Positions 26,912-37,249 are shown, numbered from the stretch's first letter. The stretch is DNA of 61,475 nucleotides from an uncultured Mucilaginibacter sp. (GCA_913775265.1 CAJYJH010000026.1:1-61475); one strand, 5' to 3'. Program-made: numbers and translations. The notes: generated from the letters alone by a model not told the origin.

Positions 26912-28093
26912 CTACATACTCTTGGCGAGTGCCTGAGTAATATCAGCAATTATATCTTCCACTTTTTCTAAACCTGCCGATATACGAATTAATCCTGGGG
27001 TGATGCCCACGGCTGCACGCTGCTCATCGGTTAATTTTGAGTGTGTAGTGCTGGCAGGATGCGAAGCGATGCTGCGCGAGTCGCCAAGATTAGCGGTTAC
27101 CGATAACAAATTCAGGTTATCTAAAAATTTGCGACCGGCTTCCAGTCCGCCTTTAATTTCAAAACAAAGCACACCACCGCCTAAGCTCATTTGCTTTTTA
27201 GCGATCTCGTATTGCGGATGGTTAGGCAAAAACGGATACTTTACCCAGCTCACGTTAGGATCAGACTGCAGTGTTTCAGCCAGTGTTAAAGCATTGCTGC
27301 AATGGCGCTGCATACGCACATCCAGCGTTTCCAGGCTTTTGCTTAATACCCACGCATTAAAAGGTGACAGAGCCGGTCCGGTATTACGGCAAAACAGGTA
27401 AATTTCTTTCACCAAATCTTCGCGGCCAACAATCACCCCTCCCATTACACGGCCTTGTCCATCAATCCATTTAGTGGCCGAGTGTACTACCAGGTCGGCA
27501 CCAAAATCGGTAGGGCGTTGCAGCAACGGTGTGGCAAAGCAATTATCTACGTTTAAAATCAGTTTGTGCTTTTTAGAAAATTGTCCGGCCCACTCCAAAT
27601 CAATTACTTCCAATTGCGGATTGGTAGGCGTTTCCAAATACACCATTTTAGTGTTTGGCTGCACTGCAGCCTCCCAGGCGGCTTTATCATTAGCCGGTAC
27701 CAGTGTGCAGGTAATACCATACTTAGGCAGGTATTTGGTTACAATAGTAAACGTGCTGCCAAACACCGAGCTGCAACAAAGCAAATGATCGCCCTGCTGC
27801 AACAGTGCAAATATCGACGAAAAAATAGCGCTCATCCCGGTGGAGGTGGCAAAACCCGCCTCGGCATTTTCGAGTTCACACATCTTGGTAATGAACTCAT
27901 CGACGTTAGGGTTACTGAAACGACTGTAAATATTATCGTTAGTTTCGTCGGCAAATGCAGCGCGCATGGCCTCAGCTTCATCAAAGGTGAAGCTGCTGGT
28001 TAAATATAACGGGGTAGAATGTTCGTTCTGCAGTGTTTTAGGCGAACGTGTGCGCACCGCTTTGGTTAAAGGGTGCAATTCCTGATCTGACAT
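26912..28093 (-). CDS. metZ: O-succinylhomoserine sulfhydrylase
   Basis: A 393-residue PLP enzyme of the Cys/Met metabolism family. The cofactor lysine lies in HSATKWIDGQGRVMGG and the PLP-binding region includes STGMSAIFSSIFALL and YLETPTNPQLEVIDL. The overall pattern (LHPLTKAVRTRSPKTLQNEHSTPLYLTSSF) is that of MetZ, which makes homocysteine from O-succinylhomoserine and sulfide. A cystathionine gamma-synthase or O-acetylhomoserine enzyme is the alternative. The start is taken at the ATG giving MSDQELHP; an upstream ATG at 28123 would add ten residues and overlap the OsmC gene. It forms an operon with that gene, 13 bp apart. Confidence 0.88.
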   Translation of the reverse strand: MSDQELHPLTKAVRTRSPKTLQNEHSTPLYLTSSFTFDEAEAMRAAFADETNDNIYSRFSNPNVDEFITKMCELENAEAGFATSTGMSAIFSSIFALLQQGDHLLCCSSVFGSTFTIVTKYLPKYGITCTLVPANDKAAWEAAVQPNTKMVYLETPTNPQLEVIDLEWAGQFSKKHKLILNVDNCFATPLLQRPTDFGADLVVHSATKWIDGQGRVMGGVIVGREDLVKEIYLFCRNTGPALSPFNAWVLSKSLETLDVRMQRHCSNALTLAETLQSDPNVSWVKYPFLPNHPQYEIAKKQMSLGGGVLCFEIKGGLEAGRKFLDNLNLLSVTANLGDSRSIASHPASTTHSKLTDEQRAAVGITPGLIRISAGLEKVEDIIADITQALAKSM

Positions 28094-28106
28094 AGTGTAA
28101 TGTTTT

Positions 28107-28547
28107 TTAAGAAAGTGTAGCATCAGCAGGATGTATAAACACCTGCCAGTTTAATTCGGCACCTGCCTTTTCGAGTGTGGCCGCTACCGAACAATATTTA
28201 CCTATCGACAATTCCACTGCGCGTTTCGCTTTGTCCTCGTCGATATTGCCTTTTAAATGAAATTCAATGGTGATGTTTTGCCACAATGATGGCTCTACAC
28301 CCGGCTCGCGGTCGCCGCTAATTTTCATGTGGTAATCCAGCACTTCCTGGCGTTGTTTTTTCAGGATGCTGATCACGTCGATAGCCGAACAGCCGCCCAA
28401 CCCCATCAATAACATTTGCATGGGGCGCACGCCAAAATTCTGGCCGCCGCTCTCGGCACTGGTATCCATCTTTACGGTGTGGCCGTATTCGTCGTTGGCT
28501 TCAAAACCGTAGTCGCCGCTAACACGCGCTAAATTTATGGTAGGCAT
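28107..28547 (-). CDS. OsmC/Ohr family protein
   Basis: A 146-residue OsmC-fold protein. The two redox cysteines expected of thiol-dependent peroxide reductases are visible in LMGLGGCSAIDVISILKK (near residue 52) and LSIGKYCSVAATLE (near residue 120). Family members reduce organic hydroperoxides in the cytoplasm. Lying directly upstream of metZ in the same direction suggests co-transcription, so it may be linked to sulfur metabolism. It is not obviously of the Ohr subgroup, and the substrate is unknown. Confidence 0.88.
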   Translation of the reverse strand: MPTINLARVSGDYGFEANDEYGHTVKMDTSAESGGQNFGVRPMQMLLMGLGGCSAIDVISILKKQRQEVLDYHMKISGDREPGVEPSLWQNITIEFHLKGNIDEDKAKRAVELSIGKYCSVAATLEKAGAELNWQVFIHPADATLS

Positions 28548-28646
28548 AGTTTTAACAATTATGAAAAGCTAAATTATTATTTTGAACCGAAAGTTTTGTT
28601 TGCCCCGTATAAAAATGATAGTTTTAGACTCTCACTAAACATTTAA

Positions 28647-29120
28647 ATGAAGAAAGCTTTACTGTTTTGGGCGTTATGCTTAGCTGCGCTTACCAGCCAG
28701 GCGCAGCAAAAATTGCTGGCTTATGACGATTTTGTGTTCATCATCAATAATAACCTGCAAAAGTCTGACGACTTTATGATTTCCAAAGGTTACACTAAAG
28801 TTAAAACCAAAAAGCAAGGCAATCAAAAATATCACCTGGATTTACCAGGCAGCAGTACTTTGGATGTTGAGATACGTATGGACGGCCGCCGCATTTACAT
28901 TTACATAGCCACGGATGAGTTGCAGCAACTGAACTTAGTAAATAATTCCATCGCCCCATTCTTGATCAGCAAAGAAGACATATCGGGCATCACTAATTAC
29001 CGGGTGAAAGATTTGGGTAACGTTTATGAACAGATCATTGACAAGGTACCATTCAATCCTATCAAAAAAGATTACGACATCCGCATCGTGTCCGACAAAA
29101 ACATCACTACTTACAATTAA
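28647..29120 (+). CDS. Small secreted protein, unknown function
   Basis: A 157-residue protein with a clear signal peptide (MKKALLFWALCLAALTSQAQ). The mature part is mixed alpha/beta with KVKTKKQGNQKYHLDLPGSS and RMDGRRIYIYIATDELQQL, and no recognised motif. It is probably periplasmic. The SpmAB-like gene begins 24 bp downstream in the same direction, so the two may be co-transcribed. Confidence 0.72.
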   Translation: MKKALLFWALCLAALTSQAQQKLLAYDDFVFIINNNLQKSDDFMISKGYTKVKTKKQGNQKYHLDLPGSSTLDVEIRMDGRRIYIYIATDELQQLNLVNNSIAPFLISKEDISGITNYRVKDLGNVYEQIIDKVPFNPIKKDYDIRIVSDKNITTYN

Positions 29121-29144
29121 TTCAGCCTCTTTTAAAAATTTACT

Positions 29145-30383
29145 ATGGCCCTTAATTATATCTGGATCGGCTTATTTGTTATTGCCTTCTTCATCACTTT
29201 AGCTAAGCTTGTTTTTTTGGGCGATACCGAAGCATTTCAGTTATTGGTAGAGGGACTGTTTGATTCTACCCAAACATCAGTAATGAGCATTGCGCTACCA
29301 CTGATTGGTACTATGGCTTTTTGGTTAGGCATCATGAACATTGGCGAAAAAGCCGGAGCCATCAATCTCTTATCGCGCATTGTCGGGCCATTTTTTAACA
29401 GACTGTTTCCTGAAGTACCAAAAAACCATCCGGCTACCGGGCAGATGATGATGAATTTTTCGGCCAACTTGTTGGGCTTAGACAACGCCGCTACCCCCCT
29501 GGGTTTAAAGGCAATGGGCAGTTTGCAGGAGCTTAATCATGATAAAGATACCGCGTCCAACGCGCAGATTATGTTTTTGGTGCTGCACACGTCCGGGTTA
29601 ACCTTACTGCCTATCAGCATTATTGCTCAGAGAGCTATTTTACATGCAAAAGATCCTACTGACGTATTTATTCCGTGCATCATCGCTACTTATGTAGCTA
29701 CTGTTGTAGGCCTCATTGTTGTAGCCATAAAGCAGCGCATTAATTTGTTAAATGGTATTGTAATCGCATGGTTGGGCGGCTTATCTACTTTTATCGGTTT
29801 GTTGGTCTGGTATTTTTCGGCAGTATTAAACAAGGATCAAATTAGCGAAGTATCTAAAGTAAGTAGTAACCTTCTGTTATTTAGCATACCCATTATTTTT
29901 ATCCTGGGTGGCTTATACAAAAAAGTAAACGTGTTCGAGTCGTTTATTGAAGGCGCTAAAGGTGGTTTTGAAACATCCGTGAAAATAATCCCTTACCTGG
30001 TAGCCATGCTGGCTGCTATTAGCGTTTTCAGGAGTTCGGGTGCTTTAAATTATTTCGTAGACGGCTTTAAATGGCTATTCGGACATTTTAATGTGGATAC
30101 TCGCTTTACAGACGCTTTACCCGTTGCCCTCATGAAACCACTGAGCGGTTCGGGTGCCAAGGCAATGATGCTTGATTCCATGAAAACTTTCGGGCCCGAC
30201 AGTTTTGTAGGTCGCTTAGCTTGCATTTTCCAAGGCTCGGCAGACACTACCTTTTATATTGTTGCTTTGTACTTTGGCTCTGTCGGGATTAAAAAGACTC
30301 GTTACGCTATACCAGCCGGTCTGATTGCTGATTTGGCCGGCGTAGTTGCCGCAATTTTGGTGGGCTACCTGTTTTTCGGGTAA
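29145..30383 (+). CDS. Fused SpmA-SpmB nucleoside-recognition membrane protein
   Basis: A 412-residue membrane protein that joins two nucleoside-recognition (Gate) domains, corresponding to spore maturation proteins A and B. The SpmA half (about 1-200) includes ALPLIGTMAFWLGIMNIGEKAG and NFSANLLGLDNAATPLGLKAM, a hallmark stretch. The SpmB half (about 215-412) has FESFIEGAKGGFETSVKIIPYLVAMLAAISVFR and PLSGSGAKAMM, ending with GSADTTFYIVALYFGSVG. In Bacillus the separate proteins take part in spore-core dehydration. Non-sporulating Bacteroidota carry the fusion, where it may transport a small solute. The mechanism is unknown. Confidence 0.9.
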   Translation: MALNYIWIGLFVIAFFITLAKLVFLGDTEAFQLLVEGLFDSTQTSVMSIALPLIGTMAFWLGIMNIGEKAGAINLLSRIVGPFFNRLFPEVPKNHPATGQMMMNFSANLLGLDNAATPLGLKAMGSLQELNHDKDTASNAQIMFLVLHTSGLTLLPISIIAQRAILHAKDPTDVFIPCIIATYVATVVGLIVVAIKQRINLLNGIVIAWLGGLSTFIGLLVWYFSAVLNKDQISEVSKVSSNLLLFSIPIIFILGGLYKKVNVFESFIEGAKGGFETSVKIIPYLVAMLAAISVFRSSGALNYFVDGFKWLFGHFNVDTRFTDALPVALMKPLSGSGAKAMMLDSMKTFGPDSFVGRLACIFQGSADTTFYIVALYFGSVGIKKTRYAIPAGLIADLAGVVAAILVGYLFFG

Positions 30384-30597
30384 CGAAACTTTAACCTACT
30401 TATACTTCATTTACAATTGAAAATATCTTTTTAATACACTGCATAAAAGCGCCATTATTGAAAATATATCCGATCCTGAAAATCATATTATTTAAAGATT
30501 AAAAAAATTATAACGTTTTAAACCTTTCTGAACACTTCTCGTAAAACGACAAAATTGCCGCCTGTCAAAAGGCTGTTCACTTATCGAGAAGCGTTTC

Positions 30598-33500
30598 ATG
30601 ATTAGATTTTTTACCAGATTTGTTGTTTTCTTAGGAATGGTTGTTTTTTGGGTGCTCATCTGCTCCCAGATACTAAGTGCCCAAACAATAACCATCAGAA
30701 GCGTTGATGCAGGCCCATACTCTCCCGGCTCAACTATTGCCGCTGCCATCAAAATTACGGATGACAACGGCAAGCTGGATGTTTACAATAATAAGTACCA
30801 GTTATTTATATCTGATGCTAACGGAAGCTTCACTGCCGAAAGGCAAATCGGTGAATTCAGTGGCTTCTATACAGCCTTTGTAAATGGCACGCTTCCAACC
30901 GATTTAGCCCCAGGCAGTAGTTACAAATTACGTGTAAAATCAACCCTTCCGGCCGTCGTAAGCGGTCAGTCATCCGCATTTGAAGTTAAGGCAGGCAATG
31001 TTGTTAAAGCCGGCACGAGCTCTACTACAGCGAGCGCCAATAACGCAGAGGTATTCGGAACTTGCTTTGCAGACGGACCATACACTTTTCTGTTTATCAA
31101 TCAGTCGACACCAAATGCCGACGTAACAGCAAGCTTTTATAATGATTTAACACAAAATAATGAGCAGACGATCTCATTGGCCACACCAACCAATTTTACA
31201 GCTCAAAACAGCAACTACACTGTTTTGGTAAAGGCAACACAAAACGGTATAATCGGAACCAAGGCATATTTGCTTACCAATAATTACATCAGCAACAGCT
31301 TTCAAACTAAAAACTCATCAAGCGTTTGTTTGCCCGACCAAGGTTATGCACGTGTTAATTACAGTGTAAATATTACCGGCGATGGTGGTATCCAATTAAA
31401 TTACCCTGGTACTATTTATAACATAAAGTGGGGAGACGGCACCAGCACAGATCTTACTTACTATCAAATTGTTGCTAATAATGGCGTACTTACACACGAC
31501 TATTTGGTATCGTCGTGCGGAGCAACCAACGCACAAGGCGTGGTTACCAACAATTTTGAAGTGTCGTTTAAAGTAACTAACCCCTATTGCCCCGATCAAA
31601 CAAAAATATTAAGCGGTAACCAAGCCGTACTCGCTCCGCCAAAAAACATTATCAGTGCTCCTCAAAAAGCTTGTACAGGCAAAGAAGTGACTTTTAACAA
31701 CGTATCTTTCGCTGGGCAGGTAGTAAGCAGCACTGTTGGCGGTGGCTCTTGCGAAAATCCGAATGCGCTATATCAGTGGTATGTAAACGGTATACCCGTA
31801 GCACCTTTTAACGCACCAAAAAACACCCCTTTTAAGTACACATTCCCTACAGCCGGCACCTATACCATAACATTAAAGCTATCAAGTGCCACGCCTTGTA
31901 TCGCACCTGAGGCAACTCATGTTATTTGCGTACAGGATGCACCTAAGGCAAGTATTAACGTGCCTTCGGCTGTGTGTGTTAGTAACGGAGCAATTACGCT
32001 CAACAATACATCGGTAGTAAGCAATCCTTGTAATAACACCATAACTTACCTCTGGAAGATTACACCTTCAACTGGTTATACGTATGTTGATGGCACCAAC
32101 GAAAATAGTTTAAATCCTAAAATATTATTTTCAACGGCAGGTAATTACACTGTCCAGCTAAGCATTGATAATGGTGTTTGCGATATAGTACAAAGCACTG
32201 TATCAAATATCAATGTAAGCACTGCACCAACTGCAGTACTATCACAGGATTTTTCGTTATGCGGAAAGGATCATACCCTCACGTTTGACGACACTGACGG
32301 AAGTGCTACCAAAACGACGTTAACAGGCACGTTTGATCTTAAACCCGATACTTACCAGTGGACGGTGGTAGGAGAAAATGGTATTGCACCGGCAACGTTT
32401 GTAAACAATACAAACGCTAACAGTAAATACCCGCAAATCAATTTTCCAGATTTTGGGACTTACGACATAACTGTAAAACAAATTAACAGTTGTGGCGACG
32501 TGGCCATTTCACAAACACAGCATATTACATTTAAACAAGCGCCTACATTGACAGCCGGTATAGATCAAACCATTTGTTTTAATGATAATGTAGCTCTTCA
32601 GGGTAACGTAACCGGCACATATAATACCTTAACTTGGATCACAAACGGTACCGGTACATTTTCTGACGACCATGCGCAGAAACCTATATATACCCCCAGC
32701 GCTGCCGACCGCGCTGCGGGACAGGTGAAATTAACGCTGCAAATTATCACCTCACTTCCTGGTGATTGCGCAAGCATCAGTGATGATATTTTGATTAACA
32801 TCAACCCGTCTAACACCGTTACCACAGCTGCAACAAAAGCTATATGCACTACCAACAGTGTTAACTATAACCCGGCATCCACTGTTGCAGGCAGTACTTT
32901 TACCTGGACGGTTACACAGCACTCTAATAACATTACAGGTTTTACGCAAAGCGGTACTGGCAACATTCAGGATGTATTAACCAATACATCTGCTAACGCA
33001 ACCGGCACTGTAACTTATACTATTGTGCCTCATGCTAACAATTGCGATGGCACACCATTCAATTTTACGGTTACAGTATCACCCAAACCAGAGCTCACAG
33101 TAACTGGCCCTGCAGGTAACAGCATCTGTAGTGGCTCAGCGTCAGGCATCACGCTTAACGCAAATTTAAGCGGCACTAAATACATCTGGACCGTAAATGT
33201 AACCGGTGGCATTACAGGTGCCGTAGCTCAAACCACACCCGTATCTGCAACCAGCATCAATCAGGTATTAATTAATAACACTTACTCACCTGCCACCGTA
33301 ACTTACACCATAACGCCACTTAACAGTACCTCAGCTGATAATTGTGACGGCGACAGCAAAAGTGTAACCATCACCGTACAACCACAAATTCCGCTTGCTA
33401 ATGCGGGCGATGATATCACCCTGTGCGATCAATCTGGTTATACACTCAAGGGTAATGATGCCGGTAGTTTTACCGGAACATGGACATTGATGACAGGACA

Positions 33501-36141
33501 AACCGGAGTTACATTTGCAGACATTCATCAGGCTCAAACTCAGGTAAGCGGCTTGCAAACAGGGCAAGTATATACGTTTAGGTGGACCATAAGTAACACA
33601 TCGGGCTGTGCCTCGCAATACGATGAAGTGACCGTTACCAACAACCCGCCGGTAGCCAATAATCAAATACAACTAATTAGCCCCATGACGTGTGCAGGTC
33701 AAACCATTTTAATAAAAGGTTCTGCACCTACAGGCGGCAACGGCAACTATGCATTTGTTTGGGAACGCAGCACTGATGGCAATAACTGGATCTCGATTAA
33801 CAACCAAACCGGTCAGGATTTAACTATTGCAGTTACTGAATCAACATATTTCCGCCGTTCTATAAGTTCGGCTACCTGCGGTGATTCGAAAAGTAATGCT
33901 ATACAAGCATTAGTACAGCCACCTATCAGTAACAACACCATTAATTCAGCTCAATTAAGCACTTGCATAAACACAAGCGCCGGTACAATTAACGGTAGTA
34001 CTCCGCAAGGTGCTGATGGCAACTTTTTGTACCAATGGCAAAGCAGTACAGATGGCGGCGCTACCTGGACAGATATTGCCGGCGCAACTTCGGTTAGCTA
34101 TGTTACACCTGTTCTTTCAGTAAATACACAGTATCGCCGTTTAGTAAGTTCGGTGCTATGCACAGGTTTGCAAAGTAACACCAGCAACTTTGTTTCAATT
34201 ACAGTAAACCCTGTTGCTAAAGCCGAGTTTACCTGGACCAAAGATGCCAACTGTATTCCGTTCGTAATTAACGATCAGAACATTAAAGCTGTTGCCTATC
34301 CTGATCGCAATGCAACCTACACCTGGTATGTAAATGGCCAGCAATTTAGTACAGGCATAGATTTTCCGGCCTATACCATTAATAATGATGGGGATGTGGT
34401 TGAAATAAAATTGGTTGTTACCAGCAAATTTGGATGTGAGTCATCAACTTTCAGCCACACGTTTACTACGCTTAAAAATGTAACACCAAGCTTTACACAA
34501 ACAACTACACAAAATTGCGGCATGGTAACCGTTACGTTTACCAACACCTCAACTAATATAGCCAACGGTACTTACTTATGGAATTTTGGTAATGGCGAAA
34601 CTTCTACTAAAGTTCAGCCAGACCCGGTTACATTCAGGGCAAGCGCTGATGGTAAAGACGCTGTTTATAACATTACTTTAACAGCGAGCACACCTTGTAG
34701 CGAGTTATCGGCGGCTAGTACAGTAACTATTAAACCTGCCGTGCCTATTGCTCGCGTTGCACCAAGAAAAACCAGTGGTTGTGCGCCATTCGACTTGGTA
34801 GTTGACAATATTTCGCCAGGCACCAACGATATTTATACTTACCATATTATTGATGCTAACGGTCAGGACGTAGTGACACCTGTAGCATCAGTTACACGCG
34901 ATGCACAAACCATCCGTATACCAAACGAGGGTAATTATTACCTTTATTTGGAAGCACGTAATAGTTGCAACATAGGCAAGAGCTCACTTGTTCCTATAAC
35001 AGTAACTTCCAGAACTTTATTTGCCGGTTTAGCTGCATCTACTACGGCACGTGTTGGCTGTGCACCACATACGGTTAATTTTACAAACTCCAGTCAAGGC
35101 GGCTTAAATTACCGTATTGAGTGGAACGACGGAACGCCGGTAACTACAACTTATAACAACGGGCCGCTGGTGCATACCTTTGCGCAGCCGGGCGTTTACA
35201 ATGTAGTATTATACGCAAGTAATGATTGCGCTCAAAACCTGGCGTCAGAAATTATAACCATTACAGTAACAGGCAAACCGGTACCGGCTTTCAATGTAGA
35301 TAATGGCAGTGGCTGCGGTGAGTTAAAGGTGAACTTTACCAATAATACCCCTGCACCCGTAAACGGCCAGGAAGGCGACTTACTTTACAGCTGGGATTTT
35401 GGAGACAGTAAAGCTACTGCTGCAAACCCTAACACCTCAACACTGCGTACGCCGGCAGCGCATACATTCAGTTATGCAGGCTCGCCTTATACGGTAACGC
35501 TTACAGTTACCAATCGCACAACAGGTTGTAGCGCAACTACCACCCGTACAATCACAGTAAATTCACCGGCTATTGCTGAGTTTAGAGCTCGACCAGACAG
35601 TGTACAAAGCTATCCGAACTACCAGTTTGCATTCGAAGATCTAAGTACCAATAAACCGATACGCTGGAAATGGAACTTTGGAGATGGCAGCATGTCACTA
35701 TCTCAAAACCCATCACATACTTATGCCGATACCGGCTTATATAAAGTTACTTTGGTAGCCGAAAATCAGTACTGCGGCTCAACTAAAGTTCACTACGTCC
35801 GTATAAAAGGCACACCGGGACAACTGTTTGTACCTAACGCATTTACGCCGGCCAGCACTAACCAGCAGCTCAACACATTTGCTGCCAAAGGTTCGGGCTT
35901 AAAACAGTGGCACATGCGCATATTTAACAACTACGGCCAACTGATTTGGGAGACCACCAAGCTTGACGAACGCGGAAGCCCGACGGACGGCTGGGATGGC
36001 ACCTTCCAGGGCTCGCCGGTTCCGCAAGGAGTTTACATCTGGCAAATTGAAGCCATTTTTATTAATGGTAACGAATGGAAAGGAATGTCGTATAACAGCT
36101 CAAATCCAAAACGTACCGGAGCTATACACGTCATAAGATAA
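30598..36141 (+). CDS. Giant T9SS type B cargo protein with PKD domains
   Basis: An 1847-residue secreted protein. A signal peptide (about 1-29, ending SQILSAQ) is followed by many Ig-like/PKD-like beta-sandwich domains rich in Thr, Asn and Ser. Two tandem Ig-like copies lie at about 1020-1205 (RSTDGNNW and SSTDGGATW mark each copy). Typical PKD motifs occur near the end: LWNFGNGET, SWDFGDSKA and KWNFGDGSMS with HTYADTG. The last 100 residues (LFVPNAFTPAST through IHVIR) are the gliding-motility-associated type B C-terminal signal that sends cargo through the type IX secretion system. It is probably a surface adhesin. The PorP/SprF partner gene begins 6 bp downstream. Confidence 0.92.
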   Translation: MIRFFTRFVVFLGMVVFWVLICSQILSAQTITIRSVDAGPYSPGSTIAAAIKITDDNGKLDVYNNKYQLFISDANGSFTAERQIGEFSGFYTAFVNGTLPTDLAPGSSYKLRVKSTLPAVVSGQSSAFEVKAGNVVKAGTSSTTASANNAEVFGTCFADGPYTFLFINQSTPNADVTASFYNDLTQNNEQTISLATPTNFTAQNSNYTVLVKATQNGIIGTKAYLLTNNYISNSFQTKNSSSVCLPDQGYARVNYSVNITGDGGIQLNYPGTIYNIKWGDGTSTDLTYYQIVANNGVLTHDYLVSSCGATNAQGVVTNNFEVSFKVTNPYCPDQTKILSGNQAVLAPPKNIISAPQKACTGKEVTFNNVSFAGQVVSSTVGGGSCENPNALYQWYVNGIPVAPFNAPKNTPFKYTFPTAGTYTITLKLSSATPCIAPEATHVICVQDAPKASINVPSAVCVSNGAITLNNTSVVSNPCNNTITYLWKITPSTGYTYVDGTNENSLNPKILFSTAGNYTVQLSIDNGVCDIVQSTVSNINVSTAPTAVLSQDFSLCGKDHTLTFDDTDGSATKTTLTGTFDLKPDTYQWTVVGENGIAPATFVNNTNANSKYPQINFPDFGTYDITVKQINSCGDVAISQTQHITFKQAPTLTAGIDQTICFNDNVALQGNVTGTYNTLTWITNGTGTFSDDHAQKPIYTPSAADRAAGQVKLTLQIITSLPGDCASISDDILININPSNTVTTAATKAICTTNSVNYNPASTVAGSTFTWTVTQHSNNITGFTQSGTGNIQDVLTNTSANATGTVTYTIVPHANNCDGTPFNFTVTVSPKPELTVTGPAGNSICSGSASGITLNANLSGTKYIWTVNVTGGITGAVAQTTPVSATSINQVLINNTYSPATVTYTITPLNSTSADNCDGDSKSVTITVQPQIPLANAGDDITLCDQSGYTLKGNDAGSFTGTWTLMTGQTGVTFADIHQAQTQVSGLQTGQVYTFRWTISNTSGCASQYDEVTVTNNPPVANNQIQLISPMTCAGQTILIKGSAPTGGNGNYAFVWERSTDGNNWISINNQTGQDLTIAVTESTYFRRSISSATCGDSKSNAIQALVQPPISNNTINSAQLSTCINTSAGTINGSTPQGADGNFLYQWQSSTDGGATWTDIAGATSVSYVTPVLSVNTQYRRLVSSVLCTGLQSNTSNFVSITVNPVAKAEFTWTKDANCIPFVINDQNIKAVAYPDRNATYTWYVNGQQFSTGIDFPAYTINNDGDVVEIKLVVTSKFGCESSTFSHTFTTLKNVTPSFTQTTTQNCGMVTVTFTNTSTNIANGTYLWNFGNGETSTKVQPDPVTFRASADGKDAVYNITLTASTPCSELSAASTVTIKPAVPIARVAPRKTSGCAPFDLVVDNISPGTNDIYTYHIIDANGQDVVTPVASVTRDAQTIRIPNEGNYYLYLEARNSCNIGKSSLVPITVTSRTLFAGLAASTTARVGCAPHTVNFTNSSQGGLNYRIEWNDGTPVTTTYNNGPLVHTFAQPGVYNVVLYASNDCAQNLASEIITITVTGKPVPAFNVDNGSGCGELKVNFTNNTPAPVNGQEGDLLYSWDFGDSKATAANPNTSTLRTPAAHTFSYAGSPYTVTLTVTNRTTGCSATTTRTITVNSPAIAEFRARPDSVQSYPNYQFAFEDLSTNKPIRWKWNFGDGSMSLSQNPSHTYADTGLYKVTLVAENQYCGSTKVHYVRIKGTPGQLFVPNAFTPASTNQQLNTFAAKGSGLKQWHMRIFNNYGQLIWETTKLDERGSPTDGWDGTFQGSPVPQGVYIWQIEAIFINGNEWKGMSYNSSNPKRTGAIHVIR

Positions 36142-36147
36142 TTAAGA

Positions 36148-37179
36148 ATGAGAAGGATAAGCTATATTTTAAGTGTGATCGTCAGCATGCTCGTATTAAA
36201 AGCAAATGCTCAGGATCACCAGTATTCGCAGTTTTTTAATGCGCCGGTTTATTTAAACCCGGCACTTAACGGACAATTTGAGGGCGACTTAAGGCTTAAT
36301 ATGATTTATCGCAACCAATGGTCGAGTTTACCGGGTGCACTTACCTACATGACGGCTACGGCCGAATTAAAGATTCCGAAGTTCGGTGGTGGTTTAGGCC
36401 TGATGTTCACTCGCGGTAACGAAGGCACAGCTTACTACGTACGTAATAACTTGTCAGGTATTTACTCTTACAGTGTAGGGTCTGATAACTTTGTACTTTC
36501 CTTCGGCTTACAGGCAGGCATAGGTAACCGCGCTATTGATGCCGGTAAACTGGTCTTCGGCGATCAGATTGACCCTCGTCTGGGTTACATGCCCGGTTCA
36601 AGTTCCGCAGCAGATTTGGGTCAGTTAAATAACAGATTCTACTTCGACTCAGGCGCAGGTGTTAATCTGGTTGCAGGTAATTTTATGGCAGGTGGTGCAG
36701 TGCAGCATCTTAATCGTCCGGACCAATCTTTTACCGGTGCCACCGCTAAACTGCCCATGCGTGCTACCGGGCACCTAAGCTACCGTTTTGATTTAGACCC
36801 GTATAATGATCTGGATAACGACCAAAAATCATACGTTATTCCATCAGTAGTAATGTATAAGCAGGCTTCGTTTACATCAGTAAGCGCAGGAGTACAATAT
36901 AAACGCAGGGCTGTAAACGCAGGTTTGTGGTACCGCAGTGGAGGTGTATCGGGCCCAAGCTCTTTTGTAATGTCGTTTATTTTTGATTTATACATCAGTC
37001 ATGAAGGCAATGAGAAAATGCGCTTTGGTATAAGCCATGATGCACCAACCCAAAAAGGGCTGAACTACAGTGCAACCAGCGGCACAACAGAGGGCAGCCT
37101 TAGCTATGAAACTTCGTTACCCTCACGCTATGGTACGTCTAAATTTCAGGGAGCCCGTCGTTGTTATGACTTTTATTAA
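36148..37179 (+). CDS. PorP/SprF family T9SS membrane protein
   Basis: A 343-residue outer-membrane beta-barrel protein with a signal peptide (MRRISYILSVIVSMLVLKANAQ). The family start DHQYSQFFNAPVYLNPALNGQFEGDLRLNMIYRNQW is unmistakable. In Flavobacterium, SprF is needed to export the adhesin SprB, and each type B cargo gene commonly has its own SprF-like neighbour. The 6-bp gap to the cargo gene fits this pairing. A terminator with a perfect 9-bp stem follows at 37214-37237. Confidence 0.93.
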   Translation: MRRISYILSVIVSMLVLKANAQDHQYSQFFNAPVYLNPALNGQFEGDLRLNMIYRNQWSSLPGALTYMTATAELKIPKFGGGLGLMFTRGNEGTAYYVRNNLSGIYSYSVGSDNFVLSFGLQAGIGNRAIDAGKLVFGDQIDPRLGYMPGSSSAADLGQLNNRFYFDSGAGVNLVAGNFMAGGAVQHLNRPDQSFTGATAKLPMRATGHLSYRFDLDPYNDLDNDQKSYVIPSVVMYKQASFTSVSAGVQYKRRAVNAGLWYRSGGVSGPSSFVMSFIFDLYISHEGNEKMRFGISHDAPTQKGLNYSATSGTTEGSLSYETSLPSRYGTSKFQGARRCYDFY

Positions 37180-37213
37180 CAGACAGTTACCAGTTTAATT
37201 CAAACAGATAGTC

Positions 37214-37249
37214 AGGTATAGCGTTACAGCTATACCTTTTTTTGTTTTT
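37214..37249 (+). terminator. Terminator of the T9SS cargo operon
   Basis: AGGTATAGC (37214-37222) pairs with GCTATACCT (37229-37237), followed by a T-rich tail that runs right up to the ATG of the next gene at 37250. Confidence 0.88.

Noticed and set aside
28548..28646. Possible SAM-type riboswitch upstream of the OsmC-metZ operon
   Set aside because: The 99-bp gap is short and shared with a divergent gene, and no conserved riboswitch core could be seen.
30535..30591. Inverted repeat CTTCTCG/CGAGAAG ahead of the giant T9SS gene
   Set aside because: Only 7 bp with 43 bases between the arms; may form a leader hairpin but is too weak to call.
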